Origin: Cyanosarcina radialis HA8281-LM2
Lineage (GTDB): Bacteria > Cyanobacteriota > Cyanobacteriia > Cyanobacteriales > CCAP-1448
Direction of reading: 5' to 3'
Assembly (NCBI GenBank): GCA_019359615.1
Contig: JAHHHA010000044.1
Coordinates: 1-49,138 of the forward strand
DNA length: 49,138 bases
Within the stretch, counting starts at the first letter, position 1, and every line of letters starts with the position of its first letter. The notes beneath the pieces were generated by a model that saw nothing but the letters and a program-made list of their open reading frames with translations, did not search any database and was not told the DNA's origin. This document shows, one piece after another, positions 42,023 through 49,138 of the stretch. Both the position numbers and the translations under genes were made by a program.

Positions 42023-42934
42023 TCACAAACGTCTTTCGTATTGTTGGTATGTTTCGGAAAGCACTTGATTGATGACGTATCGGGCTTTTCTTGCTTCCAA
42101 GGGGTTCGTCTTGATGTGTTCGACAAGTGTAATCAACGCCTTCCAGAGTGCCCAGCCTCGACCTCTCGCCCAAGTTGCTCGATCGACTGAAAGAGCGGCA
42201 CGGAACATTTCTCGACTCTCCCCACTCAAGAGCGTCCACGCAATCGTTAAGTCACAAGCGGGATCGCCCACGCCCGAACACCCAAAGTCAATGACAGCAC
42301 TTAATTGTCCCTTGTTGACCAGCAGGTTTGCTGCACTGACATCTCCATGAAACCAGACAGGTGAACCGTACCATGTCGCTTTGAGGGCTGCTTCCCACAC
42401 TGCATTGACCGCATCAGTATCAATCTTGCCATCTAAAATTGCAACTGACTGCCGGGTATCCGCATCATAAACTGTTAGCGACCCACCACGATAAAAGTTG
42501 TGCGATCCAGGTGGCGGTCCACCTGTTGGATCGATCTGTTGCAAAGCAGCAAGGAAGTGAGCCAGCGCGATCGCAAATTGACAGAGATTGTCAATCCGCT
42601 CAATGGCAGCGTTCTCGCCTTCAAGCCAACGGTAGACAGACCAATGCCAGGGATATCCACGAGCAGGGACACCCATTGCCAGAGGGACAGGAATTGGAAG
42701 TGGTAGGAGTGGTGCAAGTTTCGGCAACCACCGATGCTCCTTTTCCACTTGCGCGGAGTATCCTTCGGCGCTTGGGAGTCTGACAGACATCTCCTTGCCA
42801 AGATGAAAAGTCCTGTTGTCAACTCCGCCGAATGCAACTGGTTCAATAGGAAGGTCTACCCATTGAGGAAACTGCGCTGCAATCAACTTTTCTACGAGTG
42901 ATACGCTGATGTCCACGTTTTGTGTAGGAGCCAT
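42023..42934 (-). CDS. APH family phosphotransferase
   Basis: Start chosen at MAPTQNVDISV; an ATG 15 bp upstream is also possible. The protein of about 303 aa has the kinase-like fold of the aminoglycoside phosphotransferase family. The catalytic loop WFHGDVSAANLLV (Asp, Asn) and the metal site AVIDFGCSGVGDPACDL are intact. PIEPVAFGGVDNRTFHLG forms the nucleotide loop. The sequence resembles the aminoglycoside/hydroxyurea kinase branch, but natural substrate is not predictable; a resistance role is unproved. G+C is fairly even with neighbours. Confidence 0.82.
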   Translation of the reverse strand: MAPTQNVDISVSLVEKLIAAQFPQWVDLPIEPVAFGGVDNRTFHLGKEMSVRLPSAEGYSAQVEKEHRWLPKLAPLLPLPIPVPLAMGVPARGYPWHWSVYRWLEGENAAIERIDNLCQFAIALAHFLAALQQIDPTGGPPPGSHNFYRGGSLTVYDADTRQSVAILDGKIDTDAVNAVWEAALKATWYGSPVWFHGDVSAANLLVNKGQLSAVIDFGCSGVGDPACDLTIAWTLLSGESREMFRAALSVDRATWARGRGWALWKALITLVEHIKTNPLEARKARYVINQVLSETYQQYERRL

Positions 42935-43080
42935 CTTATCAAAATGCACAAAAACTGCTCGCTTTCGGTAAGTTGGTAGGCAAAAGCAATGGGGTTCTGC
43001 GAACTACCTCTCATACTACACAATATTACAAAACACGGTCAGTTTGGCTCTGAATGCTCACAAATAACTCTTGGGCTGCT

Positions 43081-43222
43081 GTTCTCAATCGCGGTGGTAG
43101 AGGAGTGAGAAGTCCTCTTGATGCCTAATAAAAACGTGAATGTGAATTTATCTTTAGTTTGTCGCTTTGGGAGGACGCGATCGCTTTCGTCAACGATGAA
43201 TTTGAGTCAAGCGATCGCAAAT
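43081..43222. repeat. intI-tail repeat, copy B
   Basis: It is identical to the last 48 bp of intI through the sequence for [13 protein letters not shown] and stop, then continues with AAAACGTGAATG..., TCGCTTTCGTCAACGAT and CAAGCGATCGCAAAT, with small differences from copy A. There is no integrase upstream of it, so it is a detached copy. It forms the 3' end of the xisH-like remnant. Confidence 0.85.
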
Positions 43223-43545
43223 GATGATTTTCTAGCAAAACTTTACCAATTGAAAGTGGGTCTTCAAATAGCTCGCGAAAGGTTGCATCTCGAATCGCCA
43301 AAAAAAGTTCTCGATCGGTATCGACGCGAACGAGCAAATCTTGATAAAGAATGAATTGCCCTAGAGCATTTTTTAAATCTTCAACATCTGACAGCCCAAC
43401 AAAGCTTTTAATTTCAACCGCAATTCGTCGATCGTCCTTCTGAGCAGCCATGAGTTTTTCAGCACCCAGATCGATAAACAAATCTTTAGCACCCCAGCGA
43501 AGAAAGTATGGAACGGCTCTCCTAAAAAATAGTGATATCGGTGCT
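43160..43545 (-). pseudogene. XisH-like protein remnant
   Basis: The leftward frame contains PYFLRWGAKDLFIDLGAEKL, then MAAQKDDRRIAVEIKSFVG and DVEDLKNALGQFILYQDLL, characteristic of XisH (fdxN-element excision controlling factor; PD-(D/E)xK-like VEIKS motif). The first 20-30 residues are missing. The C-terminal end (after GKVLLEN) is replaced by sequence of repeat copy B, so the gene is truncated at both ends. The usual xisI neighbour is absent. It represents a broken accessory module. Confidence 0.75.
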
Positions 43546-43647
43546 GTCTGCGAAGTCTATGGCGCATATAGCCCACCATTCATGCTCGCAAGGCAGCACC
43601 GAAGGAGTTAGTGTGGAAAATTCATGAAACTGCTACTTGGCAGCGAA

Positions 43648-44415
43648 TTAAGCTGCTTGCTGGCGATTGTTAAAGCCATGTCCACCAGCAGCAACCCCTC
43701 CATCAACCGGAAGGATGACTCCCGTGACCCAGCTTGCATTTGCCAAATAGAAAACGGCATCAGCAATATCTTTGGGCGTGCCAACCCGACCCAGAGGATG
43801 CTGCCGATCTAAATCATTCAAGGTTTCTGGAGTCAGTTCACCATGTAGGGGTGTTGGTACAATTCCAGGCGCGATCGTATCGATCCGAATTTTATCGTTG
43901 GCTAACTCAAACGATAAGTTTTTTGCCATTGCTGTAATTGCGGCTTTCGCCATAATCGGTGCTGAAGCAGGAATTGACCGATCGGCATGGAAGGTGAGAA
44001 TTGTGCCAATATTGACAATGGCTCCACCATCTCCTTGCACTCGCATTTGCTTGACTGCTGCCTGGGTGAGCGCAAAGGTACCGCGTACATAATTGAGGTA
44101 CTGGTCTAACTCACCAATACTATATTCAGTGAAGGGTTTGGCAGCAAAGATCCCAGCATTGTTAACGAGCACATCCACTCGACCGAAGCGGGAGAGCGTT
44201 CGATCGACGAGTTTTGGAGCAAATGTCGGATCGGTAATATCACCTGCGACCAGAGAGAGGCGATCGGGTTGATTGAGTTTGTGAGCCGCCGTCTCAAGTT
44301 TTGAGAATGTTCTCCCGTTCAGGACCACGTTCGCCTGATTCTGCAAAAACACTTCAGCAATGGCATAACCTAAACCCGTTGCACCGCCAGTGATAATTAC
44401 AGTTTGAGTTGCCAT
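43648..44415 (-). CDS. SDR family oxidoreductase
   Basis: The 255-aa short-chain dehydrogenase/reductase has the cofactor motif TGGATGLGYAIA, NNAG (VNNAGIFA), the catalytic Ser and a YxxxK-like position changed to PIMAKAAI (Ser-Ala-Pro-Ile-Met-Ala-Lys), so the catalytic Tyr appears replaced while Lys remains. PGIVPTPL and GVILPVDGGVAAGGHG follow. The missing Tyr suggests altered or lost reductase activity. It heads the 3' part of a leftward operon with a tautomerase and an NTF2-like gene, controlled by a divergent LysR gene. Confidence 0.8.
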   Translation of the reverse strand: MATQTVIITGGATGLGYAIAEVFLQNQANVVLNGRTFSKLETAAHKLNQPDRLSLVAGDITDPTFAPKLVDRTLSRFGRVDVLVNNAGIFAAKPFTEYSIGELDQYLNYVRGTFALTQAAVKQMRVQGDGGAIVNIGTILTFHADRSIPASAPIMAKAAITAMAKNLSFELANDKIRIDTIAPGIVPTPLHGELTPETLNDLDRQHPLGRVGTPKDIADAVFYLANASWVTGVILPVDGGVAAGGHGFNNRQQAA

Positions 44416-44463
44416 ATTATCTACCTCTAATTTGATTCAAAGATTTGGCTGGAGCGAAATGTT

Positions 44464-44679
44464 TCAGTGCGACTGTTGCTGAATGCTTTGCCGAAAATCT
44501 TTCACGGGCACTCCAGCAATTCCCCAATCTTCAGTCGCAACTTCATCAATGACGACAAATGTAGTTGCGGGTGTCTTATTGAGAACGCGCACCAAAAGTT
44601 TTGTGACACCTTTGATGAGTTCAGCTTTTTGCTGCGACGTTGCCCCTTCACGGGTAATTCTGATGTTGACGTAGGGCAT
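44464..44679 (-). CDS. 4-oxalocrotonate tautomerase-family protein
   Basis: The 71-aa protein begins MPYVNIRITREGATSQQKAELIKGVTKLL. Pro2 (Pro1 after Met removal) is the catalytic base of the tautomerase superfamily, and the Arg residues near 8 and 31-40 fit. It is a small beta-alpha-beta unit that oligomerises. It is located between the SDR and the NTF2-like genes in one leftward operon, so it may act on a keto-enol intermediate of the same pathway. Confidence 0.88.
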   Translation of the reverse strand: MPYVNIRITREGATSQQKAELIKGVTKLLVRVLNKTPATTFVVIDEVATEDWGIAGVPVKDFRQSIQQQSH

Positions 44680-44690
44680 AACTTAACCTC

Positions 44691-45113
44691 CTATTCATTG
44701 TCTACGTGGTTTGTGTAGTGAAAGACTTTGGTAATGATTTTCCATTCCCCCTCAAGTTTGATGAGTGTGAGTAGATCGATAAAATCTTTAGCCAGCATGG
44801 AACAACGCATCCGCGCGATCGCGGTTACGGCACCTGCGAATTCGATCGCATCGATCGCGAAGTCATAGGGTTCACCAGCAGATTCTGGGGAAATGCGTTG
44901 CTTAACAATTGGGAAATAGGCATCTAGATCGAGATGCAAGAGTTCCCCGCTAGATGCAGTAAAGTATTGAGCGCTGCGATGAAATACAGTTGCCAAAAGG
45001 GCTAGATCGCAACGGTACAAAGCGTCGTAATATCGCTCAACTACTTCAACAATCGCTGAATATTCAATACCGTCAACCTGCTGATCCACTGCATAGACTT
45101 GTGCTTGATTCAT
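44691..45113 (-). CDS. NTF2/SnoaL-like protein
   Basis: I choose the ATG at 45113 (MNQAQVYAVDQQ), 5-6 bp after AGGAGG; an adjacent ATG overlaps the ribosome site. The protein of about 140 aa has the SnoaL/NTF2 cone fold: VVERYYDALYRCDLALLATVFHRSAQYFTASSGEL, then AGAVTAIARMRCSMLAKDFIDLLTLIKLEGEWKIITKVFHY. Such proteins are enzymes (isomerases, dehydratases) or ligand binders. It is the first gene of the operon tautomerase-SDR and is divergent to the LysR regulator. Confidence 0.8.
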   Translation of the reverse strand: MNQAQVYAVDQQVDGIEYSAIVEVVERYYDALYRCDLALLATVFHRSAQYFTASSGELLHLDLDAYFPIVKQRISPESAGEPYDFAIDAIEFAGAVTAIARMRCSMLAKDFIDLLTLIKLEGEWKIITKVFHYTNHVDNE

Positions 45114-45210
45114 CATTCCTCCTGGTATTGGGCGATCGAAGCCCGAACCGTATATCTCGACCATAACTCTTCACTCAGAAAAGATAAATACCGATTTAAT
45201 TGAATGACTT

Positions 45211-45225
45211 TTCACTTATAGTGAA
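45211..45225. promoter_or_regulatory. Candidate LysR operator
   Basis: TTCACT-TAT-AGTGAA is a perfect 6-bp inverted repeat with the T-N11-A architecture of LysR-type boxes. It stands midway in the 155-bp divergent region between the NTF2-like operon and the LysR gene. Confidence 0.5.
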
Positions 45226-45267
45226 TAATGCAGGTGTCTAGATCGATTGCTTTGTAAGTCATGGTTT

Positions 45268-46170
45268 ATGGATAAATTAACTGCACTGAAAGTCTTTAGA
45301 CAAGTCGTTGAGTTGGAGAGTTTTAGTCGTGCCGCAGATGTTCTGAACCTATCCAATGCAGCCGTCAGCAAAAATGTCCAGGAACTGGAGAAAGAACTGA
45401 AAACTCAGCTAGTCCATCGAACAACCAGACGTTTGAGCTTAACTGAAATCGGACGGCTCTATTTTCAGCAGATTTGCTCTCTTCTGGATGAACTAAAAAG
45501 TATTGAAGAAACCATTACCGATCTCTCGGTCAAACCTCGTGGGCTGCTTCGCGTGACAGCACCTATGTCGTTAGGCTTAACTCACCTAGCAACAGCCGTT
45601 TATCAATTTCAAGCCATTTATCCAGACATTCGGATCGACCTCGTTCTTAACGATCGCTATGTGGATCTGATTGAGGAGGGTTTTGATGTAGGGATTCGAG
45701 GGGGTGGACTAGTCAACGATATCAGTCTGGTCGCTCATAGAATCTGCGATCTTCCACGAGTTGTTTGTGCGTCACCTGCCTATCTAAAGCAGTATGGTGA
45801 ACCCGAATCACCAGATGATTTGAAGCAACACCGTTGTGCGATCTACACTCTGGCACGATCGCCCTATGAGTGGAGTTTTTGGCGAGGTGATGAAACCGTA
45901 ACCGTAAAGGTTGATGGATCTTTAAAGGCGAACAATAGCCTGGCTGCGAGTCAAGCTGCTGTCGCTGGACTCGGTTTGATTTTTCTGCCCATGTTCGCAG
46001 TGTTAGAGGCATTAGAACAAGGGAAGCTGAAAATTGTTCTCAAAGAATGGTCTGCGGAACCCTTGACCCTTTATGCAGTTTATCCAAAACATCGCCAACA
46101 CTCTGGAAAACTTCAAGTATTTGTAGACTTCATATCGGATGCTCTTGCATTAATTGCTGACCGATTTTAA
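45268..46170 (+). CDS. LysR-family transcriptional regulator
   Basis: I start at ATG 45268 (MDKLTALKVFRQVVELESF). The protein of about 300 aa has the N-terminal winged HTH (about 1-60: SFSRAADVLNLSNAAVSKNVQELEKELKTQLVHRTTRRLSLTEIG) and the two-lobed effector domain (about 90-295). It belongs to the CrgA/AaeR-like branch with DISLVAHRICDLPRVVCASPAYL. Being divergent from the NTF2-tautomerase-SDR operon, it probably controls it through the palindrome at 45211-45225. Confidence 0.92.
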   Translation: MDKLTALKVFRQVVELESFSRAADVLNLSNAAVSKNVQELEKELKTQLVHRTTRRLSLTEIGRLYFQQICSLLDELKSIEETITDLSVKPRGLLRVTAPMSLGLTHLATAVYQFQAIYPDIRIDLVLNDRYVDLIEEGFDVGIRGGGLVNDISLVAHRICDLPRVVCASPAYLKQYGEPESPDDLKQHRCAIYTLARSPYEWSFWRGDETVTVKVDGSLKANNSLAASQAAVAGLGLIFLPMFAVLEALEQGKLKIVLKEWSAEPLTLYAVYPKHRQHSGKLQVFVDFISDALALIADRF

Positions 46171-46207
46171 CCTTGAGCAAGTCAGCAGAAATGCCAAACT
46201 TTATGCA

Positions 46208-46322
46208 AGTCCACTTGATGACTAATAAAAACGTGAATGGCAATTTATTCCTAGTTTGTCGCTCTGGGATGATGCGATCGCTTTCGTCAACGATCGGTTT
46301 CGCTTAAGCGATCGCAAATCCT
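46208..46322. repeat. intI-tail repeat, copy C
   Basis: It begins AGTCCACTTGATGACTAATAAAAACGTGAATGG-like (a diverged remnant of the last intI codons) and continues with CAATTTATTCCTAGTTTGTCG, TCGCTTTCGTCAACGATCGG and AAGCGATCGCAAATCC. It is closer to copies A and B than chance and has the same orientation. Confidence 0.75.
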
Positions 46323-46376
46323 GTTGGCGATCGCAGCACTATTCTCAAAGACAACAAGCGGATCGAAGAGTGTTGA

Positions 46377-47093
46377 TTAAATGTTTTCAAGATGCCAACG
46401 TCCAAAGGAATTATAAAGCGGGTCGGTATCTTCGTACCCTTCGTAAGAGCAGCGTACAATTCTAAAGCTTGGTGCTTCTGGAGCAGTGCTAAATGTATGT
46501 CCATCAGCCAATAGAGGTTTCTCAACTAGTTGATAATAATTAAATTCATGCAGAATTTCACTTGCGACTTGAGGCTCAATACTACGACTCAACGAAGCGT
46601 CGGGCAATCCAAAATTTTGCATCCCACAAGAATAATAGTAATTTTGTCCGCCGATTAAAGTTACAAATGCGTTATAAACGGCAGATGGACTGCTATCTGC
46701 GGCAAATGCGAACCAATCTTCAGCAGTATGCGCTAGTCCCGCAGACTCAACTTTGACTGCTATACCAACTGCATCAAGCAAGCTCGCCCCCACTTTTAAC
46801 ATCCAGGTTGCAGTTTCAATACTGGGGGAATCTGCAACTGCATACAACGTATGCCTATGAGACGAGAGCCGATGTAAAACTGCTTGAGGAATATAGCCTT
46901 TGCCAGCGATCTCAAATGCTCGCGTCAGATGAGGGTCATACCCATAAATTTCGAGTTCGCAGCTTTTGCTTGTCTCAATTTCCAACAGCAACATCCCAGC
47001 AAACAAGAACTTATAACCGCGAGCGATCGAAGTGGTAATTGCACTCCGATCTTCCCAGTCGCCTGGAATGCCAATGATAATGCTGCTATTCAT
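46377..47093 (-). CDS. DUF4261 domain protein
   Basis: The 238-aa protein matches DUF4261 in its central part: HTLYAVADSPSIETATWMLKVGASLLDAVGIAVKVESAGLAHTAEDWFAF, then YNAFVTLIGGQNYYYSCGMQNFGLPDA. DUF4261 proteins are found in bacteria of soil and polymorphic-toxin settings, possibly as immunity-type proteins; the activity is not known. The gene is bracketed by repeat copies C (46208-46322) and D (47115-47139). Confidence 0.7.
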   Translation of the reverse strand: MNSSIIIGIPGDWEDRSAITTSIARGYKFLFAGMLLLEIETSKSCELEIYGYDPHLTRAFEIAGKGYIPQAVLHRLSSHRHTLYAVADSPSIETATWMLKVGASLLDAVGIAVKVESAGLAHTAEDWFAFAADSSPSAVYNAFVTLIGGQNYYYSCGMQNFGLPDASLSRSIEPQVASEILHEFNYYQLVEKPLLADGHTFSTAPEAPSFRIVRCSYEGYEDTDPLYNSFGRWHLENI

Positions 47094-47114
47094 ACTGCTT
47101 TGTCAATTTGATAT

Positions 47115-47139
47115 GTTTCGCTTAAGCGATCGCAAATCC
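47115..47139. repeat. intI-tail repeat, copy D (partial)
   Basis: Twenty-five bases, GTTTCGCTTAAGCGATCGC then AAATCC, are identical to the end of copy C. Copies C and D therefore flank the DUF4261 gene as direct repeats. Confidence 0.7.
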
Positions 47140-47389
47140 ACTATAAAGCCGTGAGTAGATGCGCTCCGTGCGATCGCACCGATTCTTTTAAAAAAAGCAG
47201 CAATTTAGTCAAAAAATTAGCAAGAACTCTCGATCTTACAGGATTGGCGGCAAAATCGTTGCCTGATTTATAATTATGGGCTTGCCACTTTACCACAAAT
47301 ATCTGAGATAATAGGGCATTAACTTTAATTTTGGCAATACTAAATTCACCTCTCAACTGTAAAGCTAGTCCCTCACCGCACTTATACTT

Positions 47390-48832
47390 GTGAAATTGCG
47401 ATTATCCTCCCCAGACTGGCAGAGAGCCTTTACTTTGCCATCATCAATATTTAGACGCGCGATCGGTTTCTCCCAGAGATCGTCTAAGCGCCTTCTGCCC
47501 TGGCTATTTTTGGTTTCATTTGCCACGGTATTGTTATCCAGTAGTTTGACTGCTGCGATCGCCCAACTACCGCCGCCGACTATTATCGATATGCCGTCGG
47601 CCGAGCCTATAGAGATTCCAGTCCAGCCACCTCCAGGAGCCAACCCGCCTCAAGTTGCTCCACCCAGTCCAGCCTCAGACCAACTCAACTCCATACCGCC
47701 ATTAACCCCAGAAATCCCGCCCTTGCAGCCATTGCAGCCGCAGCGATCGATGACTGAAATTCGCGGGGTTTGGCTGACCACCAACGATACAGGCATTTTG
47801 AGCGATCGCCCCAAGTTGCAGGGAGCGTTGCAGGAATTGCGGCGGTTGAACTTCAATACCGTTTATCCGGTGGTGTGGAATTCTGGCTACGTCATGTATC
47901 CCAGCGCCGTCGCCCAACGAGAAGGCATCCCACCGTTTCATCTCAAGAACCAGCGGGGACACGACCCTCTCGCCGATCTAATCGCCCAAGCCCATCGCCA
48001 AGGTTTGTTGGTAATTCCCTGGTTTGAGTTTGGATTCATGGTTCCCCCTTTATCGGAACTGACCTTAAGACACCCTAATTGGTTCACTCAACGGCAAGAC
48101 GGTTCTCAGGAATCGACTAACGTGGCCGGTCAGGTAGTTTGGCTCAACCCTTTCCATCCAGAAGTGCAGCAGTTCATCACTTCTCTAGCAGTGGAATTGG
48201 TAGCTAGATACGATGTCGATGGGATTCAGTTTGACGATCACACCAGTTTGCCCAACGACTTTGGCTACGATCCCTACACGGTGGCTTTGTACAAACAAGA
48301 AACTAACAAAGATCCTCACCGAGATCCGCAAAATCCTGACTGGGTGCGCTGGCGGGCAGATAAACTGACTCAATTTATGGCTCGACTCAACCAGGCCGTC
48401 AAAGCCCAAAAGCCGAGAGCAATTTTTTCGGTTTCTCCAACTTCTTACGACTTTGCTTATAAAGCTCAACTCCAAGATTGGTTGACTTGGGTGCGGCTAA
48501 ATATCGTGGACGAGCTAGTCGTGCAAGTTTATCAACTCGATCTTCGCACTTTTGTCGAAAAGATCGGCCGCGCTGAAATGCAAGAAACGCAGCAAAGAAT
48601 TCCCACCGGAGTTGGCGTGCTGACGGGATTGAGACAGCGACGAGTTCCGATCCAACTGATTCAAGCGAAGGTGAAAGCTGCCCGCGATCGCGGTTTGGGC
48701 GTATCCTTTTTCTACTACGAAAGCCTCTGGGATTTAGCTCCAGAACCGATCGATCGAAGGCAAGCAGCTTTTCAAGCTTTCTTTCCTGCTCCCGCTTCTC
48801 GCCGCTCTAGTGTAGTCTCAAGTGGGAAGTGA
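47390..48832 (+). CDS. GHL10 family glycoside hydrolase-like protein
   Basis: The 480-aa secreted protein starts at GTG (MKLRLSSPDWQRAFTL). It has a long n-region and a hydrophobic signal (LLPWLFLVSFATVLLSSSLTAAIAQ), a Pro-rich linker (about 60-120) and a GHL10/DUF187 TIM-barrel domain: EIRGVWLTTNDTGIL, LNFNTVYPVVWNSGYVMYPS, GLLVIPWFEFGFM, VDGIQFDDHTSLP (catalytic-type Asp pair) and ELVVQVYQLDL. It acts outside the cytoplasm on an unknown polysaccharide or peptidoglycan. The last codons run into the end of a TnpB element, so the native C-terminus may be lost. Confidence 0.88.
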   Translation: MKLRLSSPDWQRAFTLPSSIFRRAIGFSQRSSKRLLPWLFLVSFATVLLSSSLTAAIAQLPPPTIIDMPSAEPIEIPVQPPPGANPPQVAPPSPASDQLNSIPPLTPEIPPLQPLQPQRSMTEIRGVWLTTNDTGILSDRPKLQGALQELRRLNFNTVYPVVWNSGYVMYPSAVAQREGIPPFHLKNQRGHDPLADLIAQAHRQGLLVIPWFEFGFMVPPLSELTLRHPNWFTQRQDGSQESTNVAGQVVWLNPFHPEVQQFITSLAVELVARYDVDGIQFDDHTSLPNDFGYDPYTVALYKQETNKDPHRDPQNPDWVRWRADKLTQFMARLNQAVKAQKPRAIFSVSPTSYDFAYKAQLQDWLTWVRLNIVDELVVQVYQLDLRTFVEKIGRAEMQETQQRIPTGVGVLTGLRQRRVPIQLIQAKVKAARDRGLGVSFFYYESLWDLAPEPIDRRQAAFQAFFPAPASRRSSVVSSGK

Positions 48833-49084
48833 CATCCTCCCGACGCTCATCCGAAGCGGATAGAGCGCGGGCTTCCCAAGATTGCTCTTGAGGTTTCCTG
48901 CTTCATCGGGGTTAAGATGGCAACCTTCCTCCACAGGCAGTATCACCGTCTGTCCAACGGCTACAAGACCTCGTTGCTCCACCACTTGGGCAGCAGCAAC
49001 ATCTCGGTCAGTTACAGAGAAAGGAGCAGAGCTTTCCTCATTCATGGGTGGGATGTAGCGGAAAGCACTTTTAAGTGCAGTCAA
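48818..49084 (-). pseudogene. TnpB (IS200/IS605) C-terminal remnant
   Basis: The leftward frame contains VTDRDVAAAQVVEQRGLVAVGQT, the RuvC-III segment of TnpB (Asp in DRDxAAA) in the style of cyanobacterial IS605-type elements. The Cys4 zinc finger normally just upstream is scrambled (frame breaks before 49084), and stop codons precede it. The right-end sequence with hairpin CGCTCATCCG/CGGATAGAGCG (48844-48853/48856-48866) and GCGGGCTTCCC is typical of these elements. The bulk of the element is missing or lies beyond the window. Confidence 0.65.
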
Positions 49085-49138
49085 GCTTTCTAATCAGTTC
49101 TCGTAGTACATCATTCAAGCTGCGCTCTTTTTTCTGAC

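Noticed and set aside
42023-42934. Calling the APH-family gene an antibiotic-resistance gene
   Set aside because: The kinase motifs are present, but the family covers many substrates and nothing in the sequence identifies an aminoglycoside target.
43118-43354. Rightward 78-aa frame over repeat copy B
   Set aside because: It is antisense to the XisH-like remnant and largely repeat sequence.

Overview
The window is chromosomal DNA of a phycobilisome-containing cyanobacterium. The evidence is the frequent GCGATCGC (HIP1-type) octamers, an nblA-type gene, apcD (allophycocyanin B alpha), cyanophycin synthetase, a plant-type 2Fe-2S ferredoxin, heptameric/octameric short tandem repeats and several families of small palindromic intergenic repeats. 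I cannot fix the genus; the repeat style and gene set suggest a filamentous or Pleurocapsa/Chroococcidiopsis-like lineage. I found no rRNA, tRNA or CRISPR array.

Layout. 1-3 kb: broken HipA-like kinase overlapping a HIRAN gene, a lipocalin-like DUF protein and a cupin. 3.1-5 kb: zinc-independent MDR oxidoreductase and a decayed IS4-type transposase. 5-11 kb: secreted DUF6263 protein, ferredoxin, and a leftward cluster of envelope/stress genes (TIGR02588, TIGR02587, BON-domain protein, glycine-zipper membrane protein, lipoprotein), then nblA and a DUF2945 gene. 11-15.2 kb: rlmD, apcD, a membrane protein, cynS and a Crp/Fnr regulator. 15.4-19.2 kb: a nested mobile element. An IsrB-type RNA-guided nuclease element (omegaRNA then isrB) is interrupted exactly between its RNA and its ORF by a group II intron with an RT-maturase-HNH protein. 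19.2-22.6 kb: cheB-like methylesterase and cphA. 22.7-26.2 kb: accessory block with an iteron-like array and winged-helix gene, hicAB, and a tyrosinase with a separately encoded partner domain. 26.2-35.2 kb: mostly core genes (DUF58, GNAT, ubiX, HMGL-type aldolase, membrane protein, Uma2, aroK, MBL hydrolase, DUF4383, gatB).

35.2-37.6 kb: a small chromosomal integron. It has a full-length integron integrase (IntI) reading right. Divergently to its left are a candidate attI region, an attC-like site, a pentapeptide-repeat cassette with an L7/L12-like C-terminus, and a second clear attC site abutting gatB. Copies of the intI 3' flank recur at about 43.1, 46.2 and 47.1 kb. They divide the downstream accessory DNA into modules: pentapeptide/katG/CAP/APH; xisH remnant/SDR/tautomerase/NTF2-like/LysR; DUF4261. 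The window ends with a GHL10 glycoside hydrolase whose 3' end runs into the remnant of a TnpB element.

The two most notable objects are (1) the group II intron in the isrB element. Its IBS1/EBS1 and IBS2/EBS2 pairings can be read directly, its IBS2 contains the isrB Shine-Dalgarno, and splicing would rejoin omegaRNA, ribosome-binding site and start codon. (2) The cyanobacterial integron with recognisable attC sites and a pentapeptide cassette.
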